Assembly: GCF_905475395.1 (NCBI RefSeq) | Contig: NC_058340.1 | Coordinates: 73,634,181 to 73,698,180, forward strand | Origin: Chrysoperla carnea | Lineage: Eukaryota > Arthropoda > Insecta > Neuroptera > Chrysopidae | Direction of reading: 5' to 3' | DNA length: 64,000 nt | In this document: in pieces, positions 34,540 to 46,559 of the stretch | Position numbering within the stretch: position 1 is the first letter of the stretch | Layout: every line of letters begins with the position of its first letter | The notes under the pieces: model-generated | Databases searched by the model: none | What the model saw: the letters and a program-made list of their open reading frames with translations, nothing else | What the model was told of the DNA's origin: nothing | Made by a program: the position numbers and the translations under genes

Positions 34540-35289
34540 GTAAGTACTACCCCAGTATTCTGTACGTTTCTCTAATGTCTACATACTCTCATTAAAGAAT
34601 TTTTAATTCATACAGAAGTTATAAATACAGTAAGTTAAGTTTATATTTTATAAACAATTCATTTTAAATACTTTTAAATACTTTTAAATGCTATATCCAT
34701 ATAAAATGAATCACACAGTACTATTGTAAATACATTCATATTATATTCGTATGTAATATTATTTAAAATCGCAATATATATTATTTTTCAAAAGTAAAAT
34801 GTAAAACATAAATAAATATATATATACAGATATTTTATTATTTTAGTTTAAATAGGTACGTAGGTACACTAAATTCATGCATGATTAATTATTAATAATT
34901 TTATAAATATATATTGTTTGTTATGTTATTTACAAAATATCATTATAAACTTTATATTTATATTTATATATTATATTATATGTCTTATAATATGTCTAAG
35001 TATCTATTATAGTGAACGACCTCCGTGTTCTATATAATATATTTAAATTATATATAAAATATAATATGAAACAATATTATAAAAAAAACTTTTGTACTTA
35101 TTTTACACTACTGTGACAAAAATATGTTGATATAAATAGAGGTTCACAACTTTAAAATGAAACAAAGAAAAATATATTTAATATCAATAATTTGGCTTTA
35201 TTGATATAAAGAAAACATAATTATACATCGCCGTATTCGTAATGTAATCGCTATTCATTAAAATATATCAAAAAGTACCATTTTTTGGA

Positions 35290-35770
35290 TCCTAAATTTG
35301 GGTCATGCCTTTCAAATTAACCAAATTTTTGATCAGGTCTAATAGATTTCAAGAATGTAGAGTAATGGCACAGCAATTAAACACAAAAATGAAAGTTAGC
35401 GAAAAACTGGCATCGCAGCTGAAAAAAAATGACACAAAATTAGTGTTTTACAAAAAAATTCCAATGAGATCGGATCAAATTTGCCTGTGTTATTAAAAAG
35501 TCAAATTTTTTAACTTTATGACGTCATCAGAATCCAAAAATTTTAATTTTGCTCTATCACATCTAAATTTTATCCAAGTTTGATAAACCAAGTATGTAAT
35601 CCTACTTAATTCGGACCATTCTTTTCGAATTTGTGATCAAAATTAACCTGGCTCTAATATTTTTCTAGAATGTTGTTCTCAGGTCCCGAAATTAAGCACA
35701 TACAAGCGAAAAATGGACATCACAGCTGAAAATAATGACCCATAATCAGTGGATCGATGCTAACTACAGA
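35290..35770 (+). repeat. TGACGTCA satellite-like family
   Basis: A monomer and a half, with a perfect TGACGTCA at 35,519-35,526, GCTCTATCACATC, AAGTATGTAATCCTACT, a variant of TCAAAATTAACCTAGCTCTA, and AAAATGACAC.AAATTAGTG. Confidence 0.8.
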
Positions 35771-37384
35771 ACGAGCTAATTAACCAAAATAGATTAAATG
35801 ATCCACCCCGTTCGTCTTGACAATATTTCAGTGCAGCAAACATCCTTAAAACAATAAACTTTTGTCACGTACTGTATGTTAGGGTGGTGTAAATACAAAT
35901 ATTTCAATGTAATACACATTAATAGAAAGTGTGAAATTATTTCATTTTAATAATTTAGAAATTAGTTAATCAAATCTACTAACTTCAATCTTATTTTTAC
36001 CACACATAGTTCTACTATTTAAAAGCAACATACTTCAAAGATTTTTATATCATTTGATTTTAATACACAGATTCAATCAGATATCAATAAATAATTATCG
36101 GTTATTGATTTATTTATTCATATACAGTGGCAACAAATTACTATATTTAATTAAAATATTGATTTTTGTTCTTTTTTAATTAAAGGTGAAACGATCACGA
36201 TATCTACCAAGGATTTAAACGAAGTAAACTTAATTGTTTACGAATGGATTTTTTAAATGAGAATAATCATCTTTTGGTAACAAAAAAATAATGAAAATTT
36301 TTCAATGCTAAAATCGGGTCAAGTGGAGCAAAACTCTTTGATTGTATCGGCTTGTAAACATTTTCAATTGTCTCGTCTCGTTTTGTTACTAAAGTACAAC
36401 TATTTAACAACTGTAAAATATCACTCAGAATACAATTTGCGGCTAGAAAATCGATATCCCGAATAGATACAGTGATCGGAATACCTTATTATAAAATATT
36501 AAGTTATTAATGTAAATCATATTTTTTTAAACTTTCTGTTTAATATGTAACGCAGTGGTTTTTGAAATTATAAAAATATAAAATATTTATAAATTTTTGT
36601 GGTTATTTTATTTTGCAAAAACGTAATTTGTTACATGTAAAGAAATATTCTGGAATCAACTGACCGTTTAATCGTTCAAAGAAAGGAGGGGCAAACTGAT
36701 TTACTTTCATAAAAACATGCTATATTATGCGATCAATGGTTATCGCGTTGAAATTAAAAAAATTATAGAAACACTTATTCCTTCAGTTTTCTGAATCTAA
36801 ATTTGTATAGTTTTGGTTTAAGCAAAAAAACTTATGGGTGCCAAAAATTTAATTATTTCCTAGAAATGTTTCCCGAAATACAGCAGAATTGGAAGTTGAA
36901 ACCGAAAAAACTGTCTTTCAAACTACCAAATTGTATGATTCCCTTGAATTTTGTACACATGAATTTAAATTTAGGTTTCTTGAGTTATATCATTTATGGA
37001 AAAGTATGAAAAACTCAATAAATCCACCAAAGTGAATCCCATTTTTTTTAAATCCATAACTTTTTTCCTACTTTAGAAAACTTTTTAATCAATTCTAATG
37101 GAAAATTCTGGAAAAGAATTTGGGATCCTTGAAATAACATCTCGAATTACATGTTCGTTAATGTATATTTAAAAAATATCTTATAAAAAAAATGGAAAAT
37201 ACAAAAGTAATGTACACACAAAAAATAATAAAATTTTAACAAGTGCCTCTACGGAGCTTCCTAAAAATAAAAAAACAAATTGAGTTTGACGAGAAAAAAA
37301 AACGTTCTAGTGTGCTTATATAAGAATAGGCGACAGCTCTATTATATAAAATTTTCATTCATACTAGAAGGTTCTTTTTTTAAT
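35771..37384. other. Gene-free stretch
   Basis: AT-rich DNA. I see no coding evidence and no repeat I can name. Confidence 0.5.
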
Positions 37385-38644
37385 TTAGTAATGTCCATCG
37401 TATGATGAACCATGATGGCCATGAGCGCCTGCTCTTGCTGAAGCTTCAGCGAGTGCAGCGAAATGTGCTTGTTTGGCATGTGCAACTTCTGGTGTTTCTA
37501 ATGGTACACCATTATGGCCAATGACTGGAATATGGATTGGTCCATGATAAGCGCCATGACTAGCGGCTCCATGACCTGCATATCCCGCACCTCCTAAATG
37601 TTGATTAGCATACGATGATGCTGCACCATGTCCGGCATAAGCTCCTGCACCATGTCCTGCATAAGCGCCAGCATTATGGTATCCCCCACCAACACGTGAT
37701 AGAGCTTCAGCATGTGCTGCGAAATGTGCATGTTTTAAAGCTTGTACTTCTGGTGTTTCAATTGGTTGTCCATTATGTGCTAATTGTGGGTAAGTGTGTG
37801 CTTCGTAGCTTGGACCACCTAAGTATGCTCCATGTCCTGCAGCTCCATAACCAGCACCATAACCATGTCCTAAACCACTACCAGCTTTTGCATGAGCAGC
37901 AAAATGTTCAGCTTTGGCAGCTTGTACTTCAGGTGTGTCAAGTGGTACACCATTGTGTCCAATCACTGGTACTGCATATCCTCCATAGATTCCACGACGT
38001 CTACGGTAATGTCCGTGTCCACCATAAGATGCGGCAGCTGCTGCTTTTGCATGTGCTGCAAAGTGGGCAGCTTTCGCAGCTTGTACTTCGGGTGTATCAA
38101 TTGGCACACCTCCGTGTCCAATTATTGGTACTGCATAATGTCCTCCATAATGTCCAGCACCACCTAATCCAGCATATCCACCAGCATAAGCTCCATCATG
38201 ACCACCATAATAACCACCAGCTCCTTGATGTGATCGGACTGCATGAACATGTGATAAATGGGCTTGTCGTGCATGTACAACTTCAGCGGGTTCTAATGGT
38301 ACTCCAGTATGTCCAATCACTGGGATATTGATTGGATAATGATGTTGTGGATAATATCCAGCAAATGAGATCGCCAAAAGGCTGGTGAAAACAATCTGAA
38401 AAATCAAAAATTATTAGTTTTCGCACCTTTTAAGACTGGTGTAAATTTGGATATTTAATGCCAGTTTGTTATTTCTCAAAAAAACGGTAAACTGTTTCTC
38501 TAAGTTTTACTTGAATTCGAGTCCAAGGATCTAAATTGGCACTAGGGATCCAAATTTGCATTTAAATCCAAGATTCAAATATCCAAATTGACACTAGGGA
38601 TCGAAATAAACACTTGAGTTCAGAATACTTACAAGAACCTTCAT
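37385..38644 (-). CDS. Cuticular protein with five GHNGVPLDTPEV motifs
   Basis: Exon 1 (38633-38644) encodes MKVL and ends at GTAAGT. The phase-0 intron is 38396-38632, and exon 2 is 37385-38395, giving 340 residues. The signal peptide is MKVLIVFTSLLAISFA. Five copies of the cuticle motif start near residues 28, 92, 145, 206 and 293, each resembling VIGHNGVPLDTPEVQAAKAA followed by HFAAHA; the first is the most diverged (EPAEVVHARQAHL). Spacers are Gly/Ala/Tyr/His-rich (GHGAGAYAG). No cysteine is seen. GHYRRRR at 133-138 (codons at 37,994-38,005) matches the same site in the neighbouring cuticle gene. Gene structure and motifs make the two paralogues, in the same direction 5.2 kb apart. A structural role in cuticle is well supported; which cuticle or stage is unknown. 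Confidence 0.9.
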
Positions 38645-38660
38645 GTTGAATGAATTTGTA

Positions 38661-38755
38661 ATTTTATATTAAAAGCAAGACCTCCTAGTGATGTTCTTAC
38701 TAGGACTGTACAAGCTTGGCTGTGCTTCTAACAAACACTGACCCATGTTTATATA
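38661..38755 (-). promoter_or_regulatory. Candidate promoter with CTAGGAGGT element
   Basis: On the minus strand, TATATAAA (complement of 38,748-38,755) lies upstream and an ATATAAAAT (near 38,661-38,669) lies close to the ATG. Between them is CTAGGAGGT (complement of 38,680-38,688), shared with the other cuticle gene at nearly the same distance from the ATG. Which TATA is used is unclear. Confidence 0.4.
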
Positions 38756-39159
38756 CTAAAAAATCATCCACACACATATGCGATTCATTGGTGGGATCGT
38801 ATTTCAAAAAAATACCGGCTGCCCCACTCATGTTAATTAAATTAAAAAATAATAACAATAATGTGTTATAATTTTTTGATATTTTTCGTTTATTTTTTTT
38901 CAACAAATATTATTCTGAATTAATTTCACGATCAATGATGCACAGAAATCAGAAGAGTGAAACACCCCATGCAATATTTAGTCAAGAAGCCGTACAAAAA
39001 CCAACAACGCCCGCGATTAGTTAAAAAAACAAAATAAATAGCAGTTTGTTAAGTATATCGTTCCGTCTCGCAATGAATCGCTTGCTTTATTGGTGTTGTC
39101 TTGTTGTAATTTAGTAATAAAATCATATGTATTTTTTTTTTGTTAAGTAATATTTCAGT

Positions 39160-39905
39160 GTTTGTTAAGTAAAAGGTCCACCTCCAATCTGAACCGTCGA
39201 AAAAATATAGTTGTGTTATCAAAAAAATTATTTGAATGTTTTGAACCTAATGAGTTAATTGCATTTTACTCTAGCATGTCCTTTTCTTTGTGGTCAGATG
39301 GAGCCTATACAAGAATGGGGGTCATGATCCCGATAATTAGCAAAACGATGATAGCGAAAACATAACAATATAGAAAGTTTGACCCAAAATTAGTGAGTTC
39401 GAATAAAAATCCATTCCAAAAATTGAATTTTGCTCTATCACATCCAAATTCTACTCAATTTTGATAAACCAAGTATGTAATCCAACTAAATTTGGGTCAA
39501 TCTTTTCAAATTTACGGTCAGATTGAGCCTATCTCTAAGAGCTTTTATTAAAGTGGGGTTTGGATATCGATATTTAGTTTACCAATGAAAGGAAGCAAAA
39601 AACTAACATCAAATACGAAAAGTTTGACCTAAAATTAGTTGGATCCAGAATACAGAAATACCATTCAGATCGAATAAATGTGACTATGTTAACGAAAAAA
39701 TCGATTTTTGACTTTAATGGCGTCATTAAAATACCTAAAAATTAAGTTTTGCTATATCACATCCAAATTATATTCAATTTTAAACCAAAATAAACCAAGT
39801 ATGTAATCCTACTATATATGGATCATGTTTTTTAAATTCATGATCAAACTTAACCTATATTTAATAGGTGTCAAGAATGTAAAGATCTGGTATTGACATT
39901 TTGAT
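39160..39905 (+). repeat. Diverged TGACGTCA-family monomers
   Basis: Three eroded units, recognised by GCTCTATCACATCCAAATTC, AAACCAAGTATGTAATCC and AAGTTTGACC.AAAATTAGT. The palindrome is altered here (ATGGCGTCATTA at about 39,717). Confidence 0.7.
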
Positions 39906-40690
39906 CGGGATCTTAACCCAGAAAATTTTTTACTTTAATATGGAGGAGATACTTTTTAATATTTTGCAGCCCCAAATTGATATTTTACGGGATGATTTAT
40001 AGATTTTCCATTGATCTTCTATTAGTTTTGATCGATACATGTAAAAATTTTTTGCAGCCAAGTATTTCATTTTCATAATTTAATCTGTTCTGTTTATATT
40101 AACAATGCTTGTATTTTATGACATATTAAAAGTGGTACTCGTTTGTATGCACCACTTTGTATAGTTAATAAATTATAACGAAATAATAATATTTTAATCG
40201 ATATGATTTTTTTACAATAATTATAATTTTATTTTTATTGTGGTTTTAAAAAATAGTTATTATTTATATGAATCGAATATTTATTATTACGTTTTGAAAA
40301 AAATAATATAATATGTAGCAATTCTATATATAATTGTAAAATAACGATACCTACCAACATATTATGCCAATGTGTACGGTCCATTCTTATTATTACCGCA
40401 AAATCCGCAAAAATTATACAAATATTTCTAATTTAAATCTAGTTTTCAAAACAAACAAAAAATATGGTATACACATTTTGAGGTATATTGAAATTAAAAA
40501 CGGTAACAATATTGCACAAACTCATTGTAATGAATGCAAATATGTGACCTAATTTAAAACGAACCGGTCTTCCTCAATTTTTACTCGGAAATTTGTTGAT
40601 AATAAATAAAGTAAAGAATACAAGAGAATACAAACAAAATTGGATTAAAATTGTAATTATTATTATAATATATTCGCTGTTCATTAAGAG
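39906..40690. other. AT-rich spacer between satellite blocks
   Basis: I see no gene and no recognisable element. The open frame at 40,364-40,552 has no support. Confidence 0.5.
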
Positions 40691-41590
40691 GTATCAAAAA
40701 CTACCATTTTGGCAATTTTGATAAACCAAGTATGTAATCCTACTAAATTTTGGTCATACTTTTCATATTTGTCATCAAAATTAACCTGTCTCTAATAGGT
40801 TTCAAAATGTGGAGTCCTGGTCCCGGAATTAAGCATATAAGTGATAGATAGAGAAAAATTGAAATCACTGCTGAAAAGAATGACCGAAAATTAGTGGGTT
40901 TCAAAAAAAATTCCAATAAAATCGGATCAAAATTTGCCTGTGTTATCAAAAAAGTCAAATTTTTTAACTTTATGACGTCATCGGAATCCAAAAAATTTAA
41001 TTTTGCTCTATCACATCCAAATTTTATCAAAAATTCATAAGCTAAGTATGTTATCCTACTAAATTTGGGCCGCACTTTTCAAATTTTTGATCAAAATTGA
41101 CCTAGCTTTGATAGGTTTCAAGATTGTAAGGTCCTGGTCCCGGAATTAAGAACATAAGTGATAGCTAGCGAAAAACTAAAACCACAGCTGAAAAACATGA
41201 GCCAAAATTATTGGGTTACATAGGGTATATAATATCTAAATCCGCGCTTTTTGTTATACAGAGTGTATCTAAAAAAGTATTAGTTTTAATCGAAATTATC
41301 TAATAAAATTTCACATTATGTTATCCTAAGCTAAGTATGTTATCCTACTAAATTTGGGTCATACTTTTCAAATTTGGGATCAAAATTAACCTAGCTCTAA
41401 CAGGTTTGAAGAATGTGGAGTCTTAGTCCTGAAATAAAGCACATAAGTGATAGCTAGGAAAAAACAGACAGTGCAGCTGAAAAAAATGACCCAAAATTAG
41501 TGGGTTTCAAAAAAAATTCCAATAAAATCGGATCAAATTTGCCTGTGTTATCAAAAAAATTCGAATTTATTAACTTTATGACTTTATGTA
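40691..41590 (+). repeat. TGACGTCA satellite-like family, about three units
   Basis: One of the best-preserved blocks: TGACGTCA at 40,973-40,980, GCTCTATCACATC at 41,005, and repeated AGAATGTGGAGTC / GGAATTAAG.ACATAAGTGA / ATAGCTAG.GAAAAA phrases. A short insertion near 41,222-41,330 interrupts the array. The 110-residue minus frame here is a repeat shadow. Confidence 0.85.
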
Positions 41591-41619
41591 AATTAAGCGC
41601 CTTTTACACGAACTTTTTG

Positions 41620-41697
41620 TTTTTTTGTTTTGCGCATCTATTTCTTGTGCGCCGTTTGCAGGTGCCTCCTTTGCCACGCCCTAGTTACAGACTCGAG
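41620..41697 (+). repeat. Dispersed GC-rich repeat core
   Basis: TTTTGTTTTGCGCATCTATT, then TTGTGCGCCGTTTGCAGG and TGCCTCCTTTGCCACGCCCT. It is the inverted counterpart of 5,700-5,785 and sits directly after a TGACGTCA monomer, so the two may be parts of one element. Confidence 0.6.
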
Positions 41698-42214
41698 CAT
41701 TGTAAATTATACAGACTCAAATACCTGAATATCTGTAACATCACTATCTAATATAATTATAAAAATATGCATGTTATAATTATTATAATTAAATTATGTA
41801 TTTGTTGTTAATCAAAAAAAATTTTTTTTGTTGAACTATTCGTTTTAAAACAATAGGTCTGTCTGCTGATGGTAGTTGGTCGATGACATAATTAACAAAT
41901 AGATTATTACATTAAAAATTATATTTGTTATTTTATTTATTTATTACAAATATTTTATAATATTCATATTTATTTTTTAATATTTAATATTATTGTAAAA
42001 TCACTAACATAAAACTATATTAATTTTTAATTTTTTTTTTTTTTTTACATAATTTTAATTTGACGGAATTTGAATGTCATGGTTTTAATTTCGGAGAAAG
42101 GATGTAAGGGAATTATTGTTTCAGTTCGATTAGTCTTTTTGGATTAAGAACGTTATCGTTCTATATTGTCGGAAAATTCTAAACTTTGGATATTTAATTA
42201 AGGATATTATAATA

Positions 42215-42790
42215 CAGGGTTAAACCTTAAAAACTTGCAAAAAATCGAGAAATTTTAATAATCTCCAATTTCGATAAAACTCAGTATATAAGATAATTTT
42301 GACCCAGAAAGTACAAAAATCGGGTGCATTTGCTGAATGGTCGAATAGTTTTTGAAATATGTACTAAAGTCGATTCAAATATTGCGATATCTCAGAAACT
42401 CTGCATTCAATCAATAAATTGACCAGATTTTTATACTCTTTTCATCAAAATTACCCCCTCCACAAAGTTTCATCAAATTCAAAAAAAAAAATTTTTTGCG
42501 ATTTTCTCGATTTTTTCAAAGGGGTACCCTTAAAAAAATTACAAAAAATCGAGAAATTTTTTTATCTCCAATTGAACCAAAAAGTTCAAAAATCGGGTGC
42601 ACTTGATGACTGGTCGAATAGTTTTTGAGATACGGATTAAAATCGATCAAAATATTACGATATCTCAGAAACTCTGCATTCAATTAATAAATTAACCGGA
42701 TTTTTATGCTTTTTGGATAAAAATTATCCCATCCACCGAGTTTCATCAAATTCCAAAACAAAAATTATAATTAAATTATCTCAGAAACTA
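42215..42790 (+). repeat. Second satellite-like family, two monomers
   Basis: CTGCATTCAAT at 42,401 and 42,674 gives a spacing of 273 bp. Each unit holds AAAAATCGAGAAATTTT, ATCTCCAATTT, AAAAATCGGGTGCA and GATATCTCAGAAACTCTGCA. It is the same family as 14.2 and 15.3-15.8 kb. Confidence 0.8.
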
Positions 42791-43329
42791 TCTTCAGATT
42801 GTACCTACAACATAGAGCGACTTTATTGAACGGAGATGTGGTACCTTAATGTGGGTAAAGGGGCAATTAGTTTTTTGCAAATCGCTTTACCTTGCGATTG
42901 TTATTTTCGCACTTTAATTATTGGTAGCTAATATCTTTTAATTAAATATCTTATATTTCACATCAATAACTTCCAATATTAAATCTTTTTATTAAAAATA
43001 TTATATTAATTATGACAATTTTTTGCTGAGAAATTATTAATTTATTATATTTTTGAAAAAAATATGTGAATTAGTATTTGAATAATTATTTTATTTGGAT
43101 GTTAATAAAATATTATTATTAATAAATAAAATGAATACTCTAAACAGGTGATGTGGAACATTTTAAAAATTTATTTTATTTGTTCCAGACAACTTAATGT
43201 CTGATCCACATTACGTGACTGATTTAAAAAGGATAATTTATTATAGAAATTGTTAAGGTCAGGTTATGTATCACATAATCGTCCAAAAAGTAATCGACCT
43301 TCTCTTTTCTTGAAATGGAAATTCATTAT

Positions 43330-44195
43330 TAATCATAAAACTTAATGACGTTATCAAAATCCAAAAAATTTAATTTTGCTCTATCACATCAAAACTTTAT
43401 CCAATTTTGATAAACTAAGTATGTAATCCTACTAAATTTGGATCAAACTTTTCAAATTTGGGATCAAACTTAACTTAGCTCTAATAAGTTTCAAGAATGA
43501 GTCCTAGTCCCGGAATTTAGCACATAAATGATAGCTAGCGAAAAATTGGCAATCACACCTGAAAAGAATGACCTAAAGTTAGTGGATTTCAAAAAAAATT
43601 CCAATAATATCGGATCAAGTTGGCCTGAGTTATCAAAAAAATCGAATTTTTTAACTTTATGGCGTCATTAGAATCCAAAAAATTGAATTTTGCTCTATCA
43701 CATCCAAATTTGATAAACTAAGTATGTAATCCTACTAAATTTGGGTCTTACTTTTCAAATTTGTGATCAAAATTAACCTAGCTCTAGTAGGTTGAAGAAT
43801 GTGGAGTCCTGGTCACGGAATTAAGGACATAAGTGATGGCTAGCGAAAACTTAAACAGCTGAAAATAATGACCCAAAATTAGTGGGCTTCAAAAAAAATT
43901 CGAATAAGATCGGATCAAATTTGCCTGTGTTCGAATTTTTGAACTTTATGACGTCATAAGAATCCAAAAAAATTATTTTTGCTCTATCACATCCAAAGTT
44001 TATCCAATTTTGATGAATTAAGTATGTTATCCTACTAAATTTGGATCATACTTTTCAAATTTTAGATCAAAATTAACCTAGTTCTAAGAGATTTCAAGAA
44101 TGTGGAGTCCTGGTCTCGGAATTAAGATCATAACTGATAGCTAGAGAAAAATTGACATCACAGCTGAAAAGAATGGCGCAAAATTAGTCCTATGA
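43330..44195 (+). repeat. TGACGTCA satellite-like family, three tandem monomers
   Basis: GCTCTATCACATC recurs at 43,379, 43,692 and 43,981, giving monomers of 313 and 289 bp. The palindrome box appears as TGACGTTA, TGGCGTCA and, intact, TGACGTCA at 43,949-43,956. A TAGCTAG.GAAAA core and AGCTGAAAA.AATG follow in each unit. Confidence 0.85.
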
Positions 44196-45385
44196 AAACT
44201 ATTTAGCTCCAATATACGTTGATAAAACATGCTTTAATCGACGCTCTTTTGACCGAATCCCAACAAAATGTAATTAGTGTTAATAACATAGTATGTGGTC
44301 AAGACAAAAATAATAAATTATGGAAAAAATATATTTTACACAAATAATATTTGTTTAGTCGTGCAAACATAAAATTGATTTTAATATTTTTAATAATAAC
44401 AATAAAATTGAGAAATTATAATAATATTTTTAATAACAAAAATTATTTTTATTACTGAGAGAGACCAGACATTCGAACATTATAACAAAAGTTAATACAA
44501 GTACCAATCCCTAATATTTTTCTGTTTAATTTTTAAAATTTTTATTTTCAAAAAATATTCAATTCTTATTTAAATATGTTCTTCAAATAAACAAAGGCAA
44601 TAAAATTAATTTATATATTTTATTTATCATATACACATAAAAAAATTATATTAAATTATTTGACCACATATTCTAAAAATAATATAATTTGTTAAAAAAT
44701 TACAATAACCAAAATTTACAGTAAAAATTATTTTTGCATATTAAATAAAGTTAATTTCTTTTAATAATAAGTAAACGACTAGTAGGTACCTACACAGAGG
44801 AAAAACGCGTAATAACAATTAATTCCAAAAAACTAAGAGCTTAAAACAGCAATCTGCAGGACAAGCGGTAAGTTTTGAGGAATCATTTGGCTTATTATTT
44901 ATGTACTTATACAGCGTGTCTACTTAAGTTTGCTACATATGGAAAACTTTCTAATTATAAGGTTTACGAAAGTTATTCTTTATAAAAATTTCTGCTTTCG
45001 AAAATATTAACATTCAGATATTTATTTTTGACATCGAATGGTCACAAGCTGAAAAAGTTAAAGGGAATGTTAATGGTCGTTTAGAAATGTGGACCATTTT
45101 GAGCAGATAATAAGTGAAGCGGTTCAAGAAATCACTCCCGAGATATGTAGGAGTGTATTAAAACAATTTTGTAAAAGAACTGAAGATAGCTGTTTAGGGA
45201 CCATTCATTAATTATGTAAGCATAATGTTGTCGATTTTTTAATTATGAATAGAGGAATTATGATTTGTACAACATTTTAAAGCTGTTACCGTCAACGTTT
45301 TGTAAACATGTGCTTTTAGTTGAAAAGTAATAATTTTTTTCTCCGAAAAAAAAAAAAAAAATAAAAAACCAATCCAAAAAACGTA
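44196..45385. other. Very AT-rich spacer
   Basis: I see no gene and no recognisable element apart from an A-run (about 45,347-45,360) at the edge of the next repeat. Confidence 0.5.
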
Positions 45386-45389
45386 AATT

Positions 45390-45886
45390 TTTATATAAAA
45401 ACAAGTGAAAACAAACAATTGACTGAGTTAATTGTTGAAATACCATGCATAGTCAGTGTTGATTTCTTTATCACATAACACATACAAACATGTGACACAT
45501 ACATAACTGATAATCAAGTATAGTACATATTATAAAATTTCCGGCTAATTGGCACCCTCACGGGTAAGCAGTGATGTTAACGAAAAAATGTTTTAAACAA
45601 AAGTTGTTTATATTTTGATAAGGAACATTTTTTACATTTAAACTTTTGTTCTATCTCTAACGGTTTACAAGATGGACCTACGGACCCAAGACCCAATTGA
45701 CCTATGATGCTCATTTGCGAACTTGACCTCACTTTTTACGTCCTGAGTACGCTGTAAAAATTTCAGCTCGATATCTTTTTTCGTTTTTGAGTTATCGTGT
45801 CCACAGACGGACGGACGGACGGACAAACTTTGGACTAAACTTAATATACTACGTATATTTCATATATACATGGTATAAAATAAGAG
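45390..45886 (+). repeat. GTCCGTCTGT family copy, inverted partner of 53.5-54.05 kb
   Basis: It shares ACAAGTGAAAACAAACAATT, GACTGAGTTAATTGTTGAAA, ACTGATAATCAAGTATAGTA, GGACCCAAGACCCAATTGAC and TTTTTGAGTTATCGTGTCCA, and ends CATATATACATGGTATAAAA. The copy at 53.5-54.05 kb is the reverse complement and keeps about 85 bp that are missing here after the GGACGGACGGAC run. Confidence 0.85.
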
Positions 45887-46559
45887 AAATCTCTTAATAA
45901 GATTATGTCCAATTTTCTATGTACAATTTTAAAGAATACAATCCGTACATTCAATCAATAAAGTGCATGAACTAAATATTATATCTAATAAAACAATTCA
46001 CTTAAAATATTGATTTAAATTTTAAAAAATCAATTTTTGCAGATAATTGTTAGCCTGTCATTAGGTTATGGATACAGATATGAATATAATAGCTGTATAA
46101 TAGTTAGGTAAAGGTACCTACAACTATACAAAAGACAATTATGACCTACATTAACATGTATTAAAATGATTAGATATAGTCAATATTTATGTTGATAAAT
46201 ACTTAATCATTTATTTATTAAATAATACGTTTATGTGTTTATGTAAAGTTTGGTTTATACGATCACAATCAAAGACTATACAAAACAATAAGGTACTGAT
46301 CTATATTTCAAATAATTGAATCTAAAACATAATTTCTTTTTAAAAAAGTTGTGCTTATCGAAAAAGTCATTCTATTTGTTTATTTTTCGAAAAGAAATAT
46401 GTTCATGTTTCTAAATTTAGCATATAATATGTAATATGAAAATTTTCTTTTTCATTCTGACTCAAACATTCACTTCTACATTAAAATCGCAAAACGCGAT
46501 ATAAAGCTGCTATTTCGGTATTTTATTTGGATCCCTGAGAAAAATTTTTTCTAAATACG

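Larger units (their letters stand above)
34232..34615 (+). repeat. Tandem pair of about 192 bp, each with a cassette-exon candidate
   Basis: The two copies share flanks (GTAGAAAATAAAAA, GTTTCTC.CTCTCACTTCAAC) and downstream sequence (CATACTCTCATTAAA.AATTT). In each copy an AG acceptor is followed by 56 nt and a GTAA donor: 34,291-34,346 (CTACCAG/, /GTAAATAC) and 34,484-34,539 (CTTGCAG/, /GTAAGTAC). Confidence 0.8.

Noticed and set aside
37615-38331. 238-residue plus-strand frame opposite the cuticle gene
   Set aside because: Gln/His/Val/Leu-rich shadow of the repetitive Gly/Ala/His cuticle codons; no independent evidence.
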